DNA of 64,000 nt from QHXM01 sp032160705 (GTDB lineage Bacteria > Acidobacteriota > Blastocatellia > Pyrinomonadales > Pyrinomonadaceae), in contig JAVHVE010000046.1 of NCBI GenBank assembly GCA_032160705.1, positions 1 to 64,000 of the forward strand. The letters run 5' to 3'. The notes below the pieces were generated by a model. It made no database searches. It was not told the origin of the DNA and saw only the letters and a program-made list of their open reading frames with translations. The first letter of the stretch is position 1, and each line of letters begins with the position of its first letter. Positions 32,791 through 42,098 of this stretch are shown one piece after another. The position numbers and the translations under genes were made by a program.

Positions 32791-35700
32791 CTACGCCGCA
32801 CTTCCGTCTGGGGGAGCATCAACCGGATTGCCCCTGCGCTTGAGCAACTCATCGAATCGCGGATCGGCGCGAAGGCTGTTGAGGCGCGGGTCAACTCGAA
32901 CGTAGGTCAGCCCGACCGCATTCTCCTGCTCAGCTTGCTCAAGCCAATTAAACGCCTCGTCATATTCATCAAGGAGCGCGTAGATGATGGCGATTTCGTA
33001 GGCTGTCACCCATTGTTCATCGCGCCTCGCGACCAACTCCTGGAGGATACTCCGTGCTTCCTCCGTGCGACCGCACACGGCCAGCACGTGTGCATACTTG
33101 GCGCGCGTATTGGGTGTATCACCCGCAAAGGCGCGCTCCTGCTCATAGACGGCGAGCGCCTCATCATTCATGCCCCGGCTTTCGTATGACCAGCGCAGGA
33201 TGATGTGTGTGGAGAGAGAACCGGGGTCGAGTTCCAACGCCTTCTGGCACTGGTTGGTAGCCTCCTCGTACCTTTGCGCGAAGAAGAGAATGTTGGCGAA
33301 TGCTGTCGCAATCACGGGTGAGCGCGGGTTGATCTCCTGCGCGCGCCTGATCTCGTTGATGGCCTCTTTGTGCTGCCCCATCGCCGAGAGATTGAAGGCA
33401 CGCCAGCGGTGTGCGACAGCGTTGTCGGGTTTCAATTCGATGGCGCGGCGAAATTCGTTTTCAGCTCCGGCAAGGTCGCGGTCGTAGTGGAGCTTAACAA
33501 AACCGAGCGAGGCGTGCGCTTCAGCCAACTGGTCGTCGGCTTCGACAGCACGAAGCGCGGCCTGCTTGGCGCGCTCCCAGGCCTCTGCGGGCGGCGGCTC
33601 GACGTACCAGTTGAGCAGCGCATAACAATCAGCCATCTCCGCAAAGGCGAGCGCAAATTGAGGGTCGCGCTCGACGGCGCGCTCAAATCTCTCGATGCCC
33701 TGCCGAAGTCCTTCAGCCGTGCGCCTGGTCGCAAAGTAGCGACCGGCTACGTAAAGTTTGTTGGCCTCTTCGTCTTCGGTCGGGCGCGGCTTCGGGACGG
33801 GCGTGGCGGGCGACGCATCCGCCGAGACGATCTGCTTGGAGAGGGACGCGGCCTGCCCTTTGCGAACTTCCGCGTCCCTGCGGAAGATGCTCAGGTCTTG
33901 CCCGTAAGCCGGATTCTTCGTCCGCCGCAGCAGGTCATTGAACCTGCGGTCGCCACGCAACGGGTCGAGCTGCGGCTCTGTGCCGAACCAGACAATCCAC
34001 GGCTCGCTCGCCTCGACGCTCTGCTCAAGTAAGGAGAGCGCCGCGTCACGCTCACCCAGGTGCAGGTGGATGAGCGCACGGTGATACGGCGTGACGAATC
34101 TTTTGGTGGCCAGGTCGTGCAACTCGGAGAGCGCACTGCGCGCTTCTTCTGTGCGCCCTGCTTCGGCGTAGGCGGCGGCGAGCGTGGCCAGGTTTTGCGG
34201 AGTGTCGCCGCCAAACTCAATTGCCTTTCTCGCCGCCTCGATTGCTTCCTCGTTCGCTCCCGTTCTCCGCAGCGCCCAGCACAAACCAAAATATGCCGGG
34301 CCGTAGCGCGAATCGCTCTGGATTAATTTGCGAGCCAGCCGAATGCTCTCTTCATAGCGGCGACCCTGGTAGAGATACCAGACGCGATTGTAAGCATTGA
34401 AAGGATTGACCGGATCAAGCTCGACGGCGCGCTGCATCTCTATGTCCGCTTCGTCGAAGCGCCCCTCCATCGCGAGTTGGCCGCCGTACCAGACGTAAGC
34501 CGTAGCGTAGTGCGGGTTGAGTTCAATCGCGCGCAGGTGATGAGCTTTGGCGACATCCCACTGTGTTTCATGCGCCAGCAGAGCAAAGCCGAGCGCCGTG
34601 TGCGCTTCGGCAAGTGTGTCATCCAATTCGACGGCACGCTCAGCGGCATCGCGTGCCGCAGCGAGACATTCGGCGGGGTGCGTCACGCCGAAAATGGCGA
34701 GCCAGCAGTGATACTCGGCGATGGCCGCGTAGGCGGCAGCGTACTCCGGGTCAATCTCAATCGCGCGGTAGTAACATTCGATGGCTCTGGCAAAGCTGTC
34801 TTCGGTCAGCGTGCTCCAGTGGTAACGCCCGCGCAGGTAGGCCTCATAAGCCTCCGGGTTATCCGTGCCGCGCTTGGACAACTGGCGGCGCTCGTCGCCG
34901 GTCAACTGCGGAACCAGCGCGCGCGCCACCTGCTCGGAGATAGAGTCTTCGAGACTGAGCACGTCCGTATTATTTTCGTCGAACGTGCTTGACCAACGGG
35001 TCGCGCCTTCGCTCACACTGAGAAGCTGCGCCGTGACGCGGATGCGCTCGCCCGCACTGCGAATTGTCCCGGCGACGATGAAATCAACGCCCAGCTCGCT
35101 CCCGGCCTTGAGTGGGTCTACGTCGCCGCTCTGATAGCGAAGCACGCTGCTCGTCGGGCGCACAATCAGGCGACGCACGTTCGAGAGCCGTGCGATGAGC
35201 GCATCGGCGAGTCCGACGCCAAGATACTCGTCACCCGTGTCGCTTCCCTTGGGCGAGCCCAACAGCTTGAGCGGCAGGACGGCGATTGTCTTTTCGCCGA
35301 GTTTGAGTTTCGCTGGCGGCGCAATGGTTCGTGTGACTGCCGGATTATTTGTCCGCCGCAACAACGACAGAAAACGCTCGTCGTCGCGCAGCAGATCAAA
35401 TTGCGGGTCAACGGCAAACCAGAGAACCCACGCGTCGCGAATTGTGACGGCCTCTTCAAGCAACTCGAAGGCGCGCGCCGTATCACCCAGGTAACAGTGA
35501 ATCAACGCGAGCATGTACGGCGAAACGTAGCGTGTGACCGCCATCTCGTTCAGCCGTTCGATCACCTCATAAGCCTCTTCTCGCTGGCCTGCCTCCGCAT
35601 AGGCCGCGCCGACCGCCGTTAAATAAAGCGGATTCCCCCCGGCCAACGCAAGCGCCTCTTTCGCCTGGATGATGGCTTCCTCGTACAGACCGGCGCGCCG

Positions 35701-38004
35701 CAGCGTCCAGCTATAGGTGAAATTAGCCCAGGCGTAACGCTCCTCCGATTCGGACAATTTACGATGAACGGCGATGGCTTCTTCAAAACGGCGCGAGTGG
35801 TAGTAACACCACGCCAGCGAATGCAGGCTCAAGGGCGAGAGCGGGTCGAGTTCGATAACGCGCCTGGCTTCGATCAAAGCCTCGTCGAAGCGCCCCTGTT
35901 GCAGGAGAAGAAAGCTGTACCAGTTATGCGCCGTCGCGCTGGTCGGGTTGAGTTCGATGGCGCGCAGGTGATAACGCTCCGCCGTGCGCCAGTCAAAATC
36001 ATGGCAGGCGATGGCGAAGCCCAGCGCCGAGTGCGCTTCGGCGAGGGTATCGTCTAACTCGACCGCTTTTTGCGCCGCCTCTTTCGCGGCTGCGGAGCTT
36101 TCGGCGAAAGGCAGGACGGCCTGGATGCCCAGGAAAACGTAATAATCGGCGATGCCTGCATACGCCAGCGCGTAGTTCGGGTCGAGCGCGACCGCGCGAT
36201 AATAGCTGACAATCGCTTTGGCGAAACCTTCCTCGGTCAGGCTATGCCAGTGAAAACGCCCGCGCAGATAGGCTTCAAAAGCCTCGGCATTGTCCGTGCC
36301 GCGCTTTAGCAGTTTCTCGCGTTCGTCGCCCGTCAGTTGCGGCACAAGCGCGCTGGCGATCTGTTCGGAAATCGCGTCTTCGAGCTGGAGCACGTCTGTG
36401 AATTTTTCATCAAACTGACCTGCCCAGCGCGTTGAGCTTTCATGGACGTTCAAGAGTTGCACGGTCACGCGCAGCACGTCGCCTGCCCGCCTGATATTGC
36501 CGTCCACAATGTAATCAACGCCGATCTCACGACCTGCGACGAACGGATCAACATCCACGTTGCTGTAGCGCAGGACGCTGCTCGTCGGGCGCACGACGAA
36601 GCGGTGGACGTTGGAGAGGCGTGTGATGAGGGCGTCCGTCAAGCCGACGCCGAGATATTCGTCGCCGGTTTCTTCGCCGCGATGGGCGTCAAAGATTTTG
36701 AGCGGCAGCACGGCGATTGCTTTCTCGCCGGTCAGAGCTTCATGGCCGACCGGCGTTGCAGAGTAAGCCGCTGTCGGGAAAAAAGGAGGCGCGGAGACGG
36801 GTCTCCCCTCAAGATGGTGTGTGATGTCTTCGCGCAATTGATCCGCCGACTGGTAGCGCCGCTCCGTCTCCTTCCTGAGAGCCTTCATCACGATATTGTC
36901 GAGATTGCCCGACAGCTCGCGCCGCAAATTCTCCGCAGTCGAGCCGCGAGTGACGTAGAGATATTCAAGCGTGCTCGTCTCCTGACTCTCCAGTTGCGCG
37001 GGCAGCAGATCGTGAGCGCGCGAGACGACGATGCTCGGATGCACAGGCTTCTCTTCGCAGATGACGCGGGCAATCTCATGCGGAGCGCGGCTGAAAAATC
37101 TGTAGGGGCGATGGCCGGTCAGCAATTCATAGAGCAGCACGCCCAGCGAGTAAACGTCGGTCGCAGGCGTGACGGCCTGTCCCTGCACCTGCTCCGGGCT
37201 GGCATACTCAGGCGTCATCAAACGCATGGCCGTCGCCGTCGGGTCAAGCGTGATGTCGGCGAGTTCAGGGTTCAACAGCTTGGCAATGCCGAAGTCAAGA
37301 AGCTTTGGCACGCCCTCGTTGGTGACGAGGATGTTTGAAGGCTTGATGTCACGATGAATGACGAGGTGACGGTGCGCGTAGTGGACAGCATCGCAGACCT
37401 GCCGGAAGAGGCGCAGTCGCTGCGGGATGGTCAATTTGCGCTCGTCGCAGAAGCGATAGATGGGCAGCCCCTCGATATATTCCATCACGAAGTAGGGCAG
37501 CCCGTCCTCGGTTGTTCCTCCGTCCAAGAGGCGCGCGATGTACGGATGATCTAGCGAGGCGAGAATCTGTCGCTCGTTGCGAAAGCGCCGCAGGATGAAG
37601 TCCGTGTCCATCCCGCGCTTGATTAGTTTGATGGCCACCTGGCGGCGAAACTCGCTGTCGGCGCGCTCGGCCAGATAAACCGCGCCCATGCCGCCGCGCC
37701 CGATCTCACGCAGGATGCGATAGACGCCGACTTTGCGCCCGATGGAAGGGTCGTCAAACGAGTCGGTCGTCGTCAGGGTCGTGGCGTCCGGGTCGTGCGT
37801 GTGGCGCAAGTCGGCGGCAGCAAAAGCGGGTTCTTCGATGAAATCGCCCGCGCGGTCGTGCTGCGCGACAAGGTGCTCGACCTGCTCGCGCAAAGTGTCG
37901 TCACCCGTGCAAGCCTCGACGATGTACCGACGGCGCTCACGCGGCGGCAAATCAACCGCCGTCTGGAACACTTCCTCAATCTGCTTCCAGCGATCAGGGG
38001 TCAT
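32791..38004 (-). CDS. 1737-residue Ser/Thr kinase with two TolB-like and three TPR modules
   Basis: A very long soluble signalling protein. A short N-terminal helical region (TPDRWKQIEEVFQTAVDLPP) is typical of kinases paired with TIGR02999 sigma factors. The kinase domain has GRGGMG (102-107), Lys126, HRDIKPSN (217-224) and DFG (237-239). Next comes a TolB-N/FlgO-like module from 427 (AIAVLPLKIF, GDEYLGVGLTDALITRLSNV) with a TPR array. A close copy of the same TolB plus TPR unit starts at 904, 477 residues later. A third TPR array starts at 1409, with no TolB part. No membrane helix is seen. It lies 74 bases after the sigma-factor gene with a heptamer hairpin between, and its ATG lacks its own ribosome site. 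TPR arrays suggest it assembles a complex. Confidence 0.93.
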   Translation of the reverse strand: MTPDRWKQIEEVFQTAVDLPPRERRRYIVEACTGDDTLREQVEHLVAQHDRAGDFIEEPAFAAADLRHTHDPDATTLTTTDSFDDPSIGRKVGVYRILREIGRGGMGAVYLAERADSEFRRQVAIKLIKRGMDTDFILRRFRNERQILASLDHPYIARLLDGGTTEDGLPYFVMEYIEGLPIYRFCDERKLTIPQRLRLFRQVCDAVHYAHRHLVIHRDIKPSNILVTNEGVPKLLDFGIAKLLNPELADITLDPTATAMRLMTPEYASPEQVQGQAVTPATDVYSLGVLLYELLTGHRPYRFFSRAPHEIARVICEEKPVHPSIVVSRAHDLLPAQLESQETSTLEYLYVTRGSTAENLRRELSGNLDNIVMKALRKETERRYQSADQLREDITHHLEGRPVSAPPFFPTAAYSATPVGHEALTGEKAIAVLPLKIFDAHRGEETGDEYLGVGLTDALITRLSNVHRFVVRPTSSVLRYSNVDVDPFVAGREIGVDYIVDGNIRRAGDVLRVTVQLLNVHESSTRWAGQFDEKFTDVLQLEDAISEQIASALVPQLTGDEREKLLKRGTDNAEAFEAYLRGRFHWHSLTEEGFAKAIVSYYRAVALDPNYALAYAGIADYYVFLGIQAVLPFAESSAAAKEAAQKAVELDDTLAEAHSALGFAIACHDFDWRTAERYHLRAIELNPTSATAHNWYSFLLLQQGRFDEALIEARRVIELDPLSPLSLHSLAWCYYHSRRFEEAIAVHRKLSESEERYAWANFTYSWTLRRAGLYEEAIIQAKEALALAGGNPLYLTAVGAAYAEAGQREEAYEVIERLNEMAVTRYVSPYMLALIHCYLGDTARAFELLEEAVTIRDAWVLWFAVDPQFDLLRDDERFLSLLRRTNNPAVTRTIAPPAKLKLGEKTIAVLPLKLLGSPKGSDTGDEYLGVGLADALIARLSNVRRLIVRPTSSVLRYQSGDVDPLKAGSELGVDFIVAGTIRSAGERIRVTAQLLSVSEGATRWSSTFDENNTDVLSLEDSISEQVARALVPQLTGDERRQLSKRGTDNPEAYEAYLRGRYHWSTLTEDSFARAIECYYRAIEIDPEYAAAYAAIAEYHCWLAIFGVTHPAECLAAARDAAERAVELDDTLAEAHTALGFALLAHETQWDVAKAHHLRAIELNPHYATAYVWYGGQLAMEGRFDEADIEMQRAVELDPVNPFNAYNRVWYLYQGRRYEESIRLARKLIQSDSRYGPAYFGLCWALRRTGANEEAIEAARKAIEFGGDTPQNLATLAAAYAEAGRTEEARSALSELHDLATKRFVTPYHRALIHLHLGERDAALSLLEQSVEASEPWIVWFGTEPQLDPLRGDRRFNDLLRRTKNPAYGQDLSIFRRDAEVRKGQAASLSKQIVSADASPATPVPKPRPTEDEEANKLYVAGRYFATRRTAEGLRQGIERFERAVERDPQFALAFAEMADCYALLNWYVEPPPAEAWERAKQAALRAVEADDQLAEAHASLGFVKLHYDRDLAGAENEFRRAIELKPDNAVAHRWRAFNLSAMGQHKEAINEIRRAQEINPRSPVIATAFANILFFAQRYEEATNQCQKALELDPGSLSTHIILRWSYESRGMNDEALAVYEQERAFAGDTPNTRAKYAHVLAVCGRTEEARSILQELVARRDEQWVTAYEIAIIYALLDEYDEAFNWLEQAEQENAVGLTYVRVDPRLNSLRADPRFDELLKRRGNPVDAPPDGSAA

Positions 38005-38010
38005 AAATCA

Positions 38011-38086
38011 AGGGATGAGGGCGGAGGGATGAGGGATGAAGGAAGAATATTTTTATTTCATCCCTCATCCCTTATCCCTCATCCCT
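38011..38086. repeat. heptamer-repeat hairpin before the large kinase gene
   Basis: In kinase orientation the 5' arm is AGGGATGA-type heptamers (38086-38057) and the 3' arm is its complement (38040-38011), 27 of 30 positions paired, with a 16-base A/T-rich loop. The stop codon of the sigma-factor gene lies within the 5' arm. AAAGGC (38092-38087) touches the 5' foot and six bases (38010-38005) separate the 3' foot from the kinase ATG. Confidence 0.92.
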
Positions 38087-38651
38087 GCCTTTGCACTTGT
38101 CCGTAGAGCCAGGCTTTGGCCATGCGCCACTGGCGCTTGACCGTGGGGGCACTGACGCCCAGGACTTCAGCCGTTTCGTCAATCGAGAGGCCGCCGAAGA
38201 AGCGAAGTTCGACGATCCGGCCCTTTTGTTCGTCCAACTCGGCCAGCGCGTGAAGCGCATCGTCCAGGGCGATGAGTTCACTGCCGCGCTCGTCCGATTT
38301 GTCTATATTCTCATCCAGGGAGAGTTTTTGAAAATCCTGACCGCGCTTTTCGGCATTATGCGCGCGCGCATGGTCAACAAGGATACGGCGCATCATCTGC
38401 GCTGCCACGCCGAAGAAATGCGCGCGATTCTGCCAGTTGACCTGCGTTTGATCCACCATCCGCAGGTAAGCTTCATGCACGAGCGCGGTCGGTTCAAGCG
38501 TATGGTTCGAGCGTTCGCGGCGTAAATAATTCGCTGCCAGGCTTCGCAACTCATCGTAGATGAGCGGCAACAGGACGTCAACGGCGGCGCTGTTGCGGTT
38601 CGTCACTTCGATTAACAGTTGCGTTATGTTTTCCATCCCTGGGCCATTCAT
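38079..38651 (-). CDS. ECF sigma factor of the TIGR02999 / Sigma70_ECF type
   Basis: A 190-residue sigma factor. Region 2 reads LLPLIYDELRSLAANYLRRE, LEPTALVHEAYLRMVDQTQV and FFGVAAQMMRRILVDHARAH; region 4 reads LAELDEQKGRIVELRFFGGL, SIDETAEVLGVSAPTVKRQW. The LVHEAYLRL and HFFGVAAQMMRRILVDHAR phrases are specific to this subfamily, in which the gene usually stands beside a Ser/Thr kinase with TPR or WD40 repeats, as here. The kinase probably controls its activity by phosphorylation; that is known for related pairs and inferred here. The last codons and the stop lie in a repeat hairpin. ATGs at 38651 and 38636 are both possible. Confidence 0.92.
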   Translation of the reverse strand: MNGPGMENITQLLIEVTNRNSAAVDVLLPLIYDELRSLAANYLRRERSNHTLEPTALVHEAYLRMVDQTQVNWQNRAHFFGVAAQMMRRILVDHARAHNAEKRGQDFQKLSLDENIDKSDERGSELIALDDALHALAELDEQKGRIVELRFFGGLSIDETAEVLGVSAPTVKRQWRMAKAWLYGQVQRQG

Positions 38652-38898
38652 CCGTCAAGTTTCTTTCTCATAAAAATTCCGAGGGTCGGTATAAGTATAA
38701 ACAAAACCTGAGCGCCGTAAAAACCCGATTCGGTCTGAAAGCGGAATCGGCTCGCTTTTCTGCCCGCCGTCCACCGAGACCCGCCGGGCACAAAAATAAA
38801 AACCCCTGCTCTTTGATACTTTTCCCTCGCCCCTTGCGCGTTAGCGAGTGAAGGGTAAAATTGAGAGCCCGGCTGAGAAGATAAAGGAGAAACTATTA

Positions 38899-39975
38899 AT
38901 GAGTAACCAACAGAGCACGGCAGCCACATCCACCGCCGCCGAAGTTGCCCCAGCAGCACAAGCCCTTCCGCCCGAAGCTTTCCTTACACAACTGGCGTTT
39001 GGCGCTATGATGACGCAAGCCCTGTATGTTGCTGCCAGGCTAGAGGTGGCCGATCTGCTCGCCGCCAAACCGCAAACAGTAAGCTATCTGGCCGCCGCGA
39101 CGAAGACGCACGAACGCTCTCTCTATCGCCTGCTGCGAAGCCTGGCGAGTGTGGGCATCTTCAAAGAGATCGAGCCGCAAGTTTTCGCGCACACGCCTTA
39201 CAGTGAACCCCTGCGTTCAGATGCGCCCAATTCTATGCGCAGCGGCGCGCTCTTCATGGGCGAAGAATGGCACTGGAGAGTTTGGGGCAACATGCTCTAC
39301 AGCGTGCAGACAGGCAAACCCGCCTGGGGACACGTCCACGGCGCGGAAGTCTTTGATTACCTGGGCGAGAATCCACAGCAAGCGGAAATCTTTAACAACG
39401 CCATGACGGACATGTCCATGGCCATAGCCCCGGTAGTCGTTGAGGCTTACGATTTTTCGGGCATCAAGACTTTGACCGACATCGCGGGCGGGCACGGCTA
39501 CCTGCTCGCGCAAATTTTGCGGGCGAACCCGAACATGAAAGGAATCCTGTTCGATGTCCCGCCGGTCATCGCGGGCGCGAGCGCGCTGCTGGAAAAAGAG
39601 GGCGTGAACGAGCGGGTGGAAAAAGTTTCCGGCGACTTCTTCGCGGCAGTGCCGAAGAATGCTGATGCCTACATGATGAAGCACATCATCCACGATTGGG
39701 ATGACGAGCGCGCCACCAAAATTCTACAGAACATCCAGCAGGCGATGTCAGAGGACGGCAAAGTCTTAATCGTCGAGGTGGTTGTTCCAGAAGGCAACGA
39801 GCCGCATTACAGCAAGCTGCTTGACCTTGAAATGCTCGTCTCGCCCGGCGGTGTCGAACGCACAGCGCGGGAGTACAGCGAATTGCTCGCCGCCGCAGGT
39901 CTGCGCCTGACGCGCATTGTCCCGACCAAATCACCTTTCAGCATCATCGAAGGAGTCAGGGAGCGCGCCGGGTAA
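38899..39975 (+). CDS. O-methyltransferase (family 2, dimerisation-domain type)
   Basis: A 358-residue enzyme like the plant and actinobacterial natural-product O-methyltransferases. The N-terminal dimerisation domain (FGAMMTQALYVAARLEVADL, THERSLYRLLRSLASVGIF) is followed by the SAM domain with TLTDIAGGHGYLLAQIL (motif I) and GILFDVPPV. The catalytic His is in MMKHIIHDWDDE, as in the family. The acceptor is unknown; such enzymes methylate phenols or polyketides. The ATG at 38899 has AAAGGAG upstream; an earlier in-frame ATG at 38848 has no ribosome site. It is monocistronic, divergent from the sigma-factor gene, and followed by a hairpin. Confidence 0.9.
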   Translation: MSNQQSTAATSTAAEVAPAAQALPPEAFLTQLAFGAMMTQALYVAARLEVADLLAAKPQTVSYLAAATKTHERSLYRLLRSLASVGIFKEIEPQVFAHTPYSEPLRSDAPNSMRSGALFMGEEWHWRVWGNMLYSVQTGKPAWGHVHGAEVFDYLGENPQQAEIFNNAMTDMSMAIAPVVVEAYDFSGIKTLTDIAGGHGYLLAQILRANPNMKGILFDVPPVIAGASALLEKEGVNERVEKVSGDFFAAVPKNADAYMMKHIIHDWDDERATKILQNIQQAMSEDGKVLIVEVVVPEGNEPHYSKLLDLEMLVSPGGVERTAREYSELLAAAGLRLTRIVPTKSPFSIIEGVRERAG

Positions 39976-40066
39976 GTGATTGTCAAGAGAGTTTCGCGGT
40001 GCAAAGTGGAAGTGATAGACACTTGGAAAATATTCCCGGTTCTCACTCCTGTTTGCAAAAGTGATA

Positions 40067-40096
40067 AGCGAGGGCGGCCATCAACGGCTGCCCTCG
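40067..40096 (+). terminator. hairpin, probable terminator of the O-methyltransferase gene
   Basis: GCGAGGGCGGCC (40067-40078) pairs with GGCTGCCCTCGC (40085-40096), one wobble pair, six-base loop. Only a weak T-rich tail (TCATTTAAT) follows. Confidence 0.6.
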
Positions 40097-40165
40097 CTCA
40101 TTTAATCCCTTGAGAGTAAAGCGGAGGGAAATGCATAACGAGACGAATTAAAACCCTCGGCCATC

Positions 40166-41851
40166 TCAATTCTTTATTCCCTTACCCTCAACGACCTTGA
40201 TATAAGTATTGATCGGCAAATTGGAGAGCTTATCCACCATCCCGCTTGGCCAGCGAATCTCCAGGCTCTCAATTTTGCCCGCGCGCCCCGCGCCAAGAAT
40301 CTCGCGCGAGTCGTGCGATGCCAGATAGCTCCCGCCGCTAATCTTCAGACGGCTTCGCTTGACACCACCCGCCTGCCACGTCATCACCGTCCCCACGGCA
40401 GCGCGATTACTCCTTGTTGCGATGAGCTGAAGGCCGAGCCAGTTATTCCTGTTCCCGCCATCGTTGCGCAGCAGCAGGGGCGCTTCGCCGTTATTTGAAA
40501 TGAGCACGTCCACATCGCCGTCATTATCGAAATCTCCGCAAGCCATCCCACGCGCCGGAAAGTCTCTCGTAAAAACCGCGCCCGATTGCGCGCTGACATT
40601 TCTAAACGTGCGCCCCGTGTTCTCAAACATTAACAAAGGCTCTTTGTACTTTACGCGCGGAGTTTGAGCTTCAATCATATCGTCTGGATGCCCGTTGGCC
40701 AGCAAGAGGTCAGCGTCGCCGTCATTGTCATAATCAAAGAATTTGAGACCCCACCCGCTCAATAGTCGTGTGGCCTGCCCGATCTCTCCGGCTTCGTCCG
40801 CGAACGTCGTGTCTTTCTGGTTATGATAGAGGCTGAAGAGTTCCTGATCTATGTTTGCGACGAACAGGTCTTGCCATCCGTCCCCGTCATAATCACCGCT
40901 GTCCACACCCATTCCCGAACGCGGATTACCCGTCTCACCATAAGCGACGCCCGCCAGGAGTCCGATCTCTTCAAACTTTCCATTACCTTTATTGAGAAAC
41001 AGAAAATTTGCGACCGTATCGTTAGCGACGAAGATGTCCATCCACCCGTCATTGTTAATGTCAGTCGCCACCGCGCCGAATGATTTGCCGGGAGAATTTG
41101 CAATCCCCGATTCGCGGCTTGTCTCTGTAAATGTGCCGTCTCCGTTATTATGAAAAAGGCGGCTGGGGCTCGGCTTAAAAACGCGCGGGATGCAGTAGTA
41201 CCTGCGATTGCGACTATCAACGCAGAGACTGTTCAGCGACTTGTTATAAAAAACGAAGCTGGAGACGAACAGGTCAAGCCGCCCATCATTATCGTAATCG
41301 AACCAGACGGCGCAGGTTGACCAGCCCGGCGCGGCCACGCCCGCCTTCAACGTCACATCCGTGAATGTCCCGTTGCCATTGTTGCGGTAGAGAAGATTGC
41401 GACCGTAGGTTGTCACGTAGAGGTCTGGCCAGCCATCATTATCATAATCGCCAGCCGCCACTCCCATCCCGAACCCAAAGCCTGCGACCCCGGCCTTGTC
41501 CGTCACGTCCGCGAACGTCCCGTTGCGGTTGTTGTGATAGAGCGCGTTTTTGAGCGGCGGAGCCGGAGTATAAAAATCTGACGAACCACTATTGACCAGA
41601 TAGATGTCCATCCACCCGTCATTGTCATAGTCGAAGAAGGCGCAGCCCGCACCAACCGTTTCCGGCAAGTAATGCTCCACTGATCGCGCATTGTTATGAA
41701 CCCACCTGAGGCCGCTGGCTACGGGCGAGACCTCTATAAATGTCACAGCCGCCGCCGCGCCTCTGGCTGGGGCTTGCTGTGCGGAGGCTGCGAGCGGCAG
41801 AGAAAAGGTAGCGGTGATAATCAGTAAAAAAATAAATCGCTTGAGTCTCAA
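40166..41851 (-). CDS. secreted CRTAC1-type protein (FG-GAP/VCBS propeller plus ASPIC/UnbV domain)
   Basis: About 561 residues. The TTG at 41851 gives a clean signal peptide (LKRFIFLLIITATFSLPLAA); the frame is open to 42088 but the added part is unlikely to be coding because it would overlap the divergent gene. Seven FG-GAP repeats with calcium motifs of the form DxDNDG follow (FFDYDNDGWMDIYLVNSG, GDYDNDGWPDLYV, FDYDNDGRLDLFV and others), predicted to make a beta-propeller. The C-terminal ASPIC/UnbV domain reads SGGSYLASHDSREILGAG to SLEIRWPSGMVD. Function is not established; in Acidobacteria these genes often stand beside TPR and TonB receptor genes, as here. Confidence 0.85.
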   Translation of the reverse strand: MRLKRFIFLLIITATFSLPLAASAQQAPARGAAAAVTFIEVSPVASGLRWVHNNARSVEHYLPETVGAGCAFFDYDNDGWMDIYLVNSGSSDFYTPAPPLKNALYHNNRNGTFADVTDKAGVAGFGFGMGVAAGDYDNDGWPDLYVTTYGRNLLYRNNGNGTFTDVTLKAGVAAPGWSTCAVWFDYDNDGRLDLFVSSFVFYNKSLNSLCVDSRNRRYYCIPRVFKPSPSRLFHNNGDGTFTETSRESGIANSPGKSFGAVATDINNDGWMDIFVANDTVANFLFLNKGNGKFEEIGLLAGVAYGETGNPRSGMGVDSGDYDGDGWQDLFVANIDQELFSLYHNQKDTTFADEAGEIGQATRLLSGWGLKFFDYDNDGDADLLLANGHPDDMIEAQTPRVKYKEPLLMFENTGRTFRNVSAQSGAVFTRDFPARGMACGDFDNDGDVDVLISNNGEAPLLLRNDGGNRNNWLGLQLIATRSNRAAVGTVMTWQAGGVKRSRLKISGGSYLASHDSREILGAGRAGKIESLEIRWPSGMVDKLSNLPINTYIKVVEGKGIKN

Positions 41852-42098
41852 CGGAAATTCGCCTCTTGGGTCAGCTTTCGGCGTGAGTGCTGAATAATGA
41901 TAGTATAGTAATCTCCGAACTGTTAATGCAGCGTGGAGCGGTTTTATCCTGCGCTTCTCCGGGTCGAGCTTCAACCTTGGCAGCCAAGCAGCGCCGCGTT
42001 CCCCTGGCGCTGCTAAAAATAGCATCATTCTTTCTAATTCACTGACGCAACACTTGATGAAAGAAGCACTGCCGAATCTGTCTTGCAAAGGAACAGGG

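Noticed and set aside
36442..37338. 298-codon frame antisense to the large kinase gene
   Set aside because: The kinase frame has clear motifs; the antisense frame has Arg/Ala/Val-rich shadow composition.
41852..42088. N-terminal extension of the CRTAC1 frame
   Set aside because: It would overlap the divergent TPR gene and bury the signal peptide 80 residues inside the protein.
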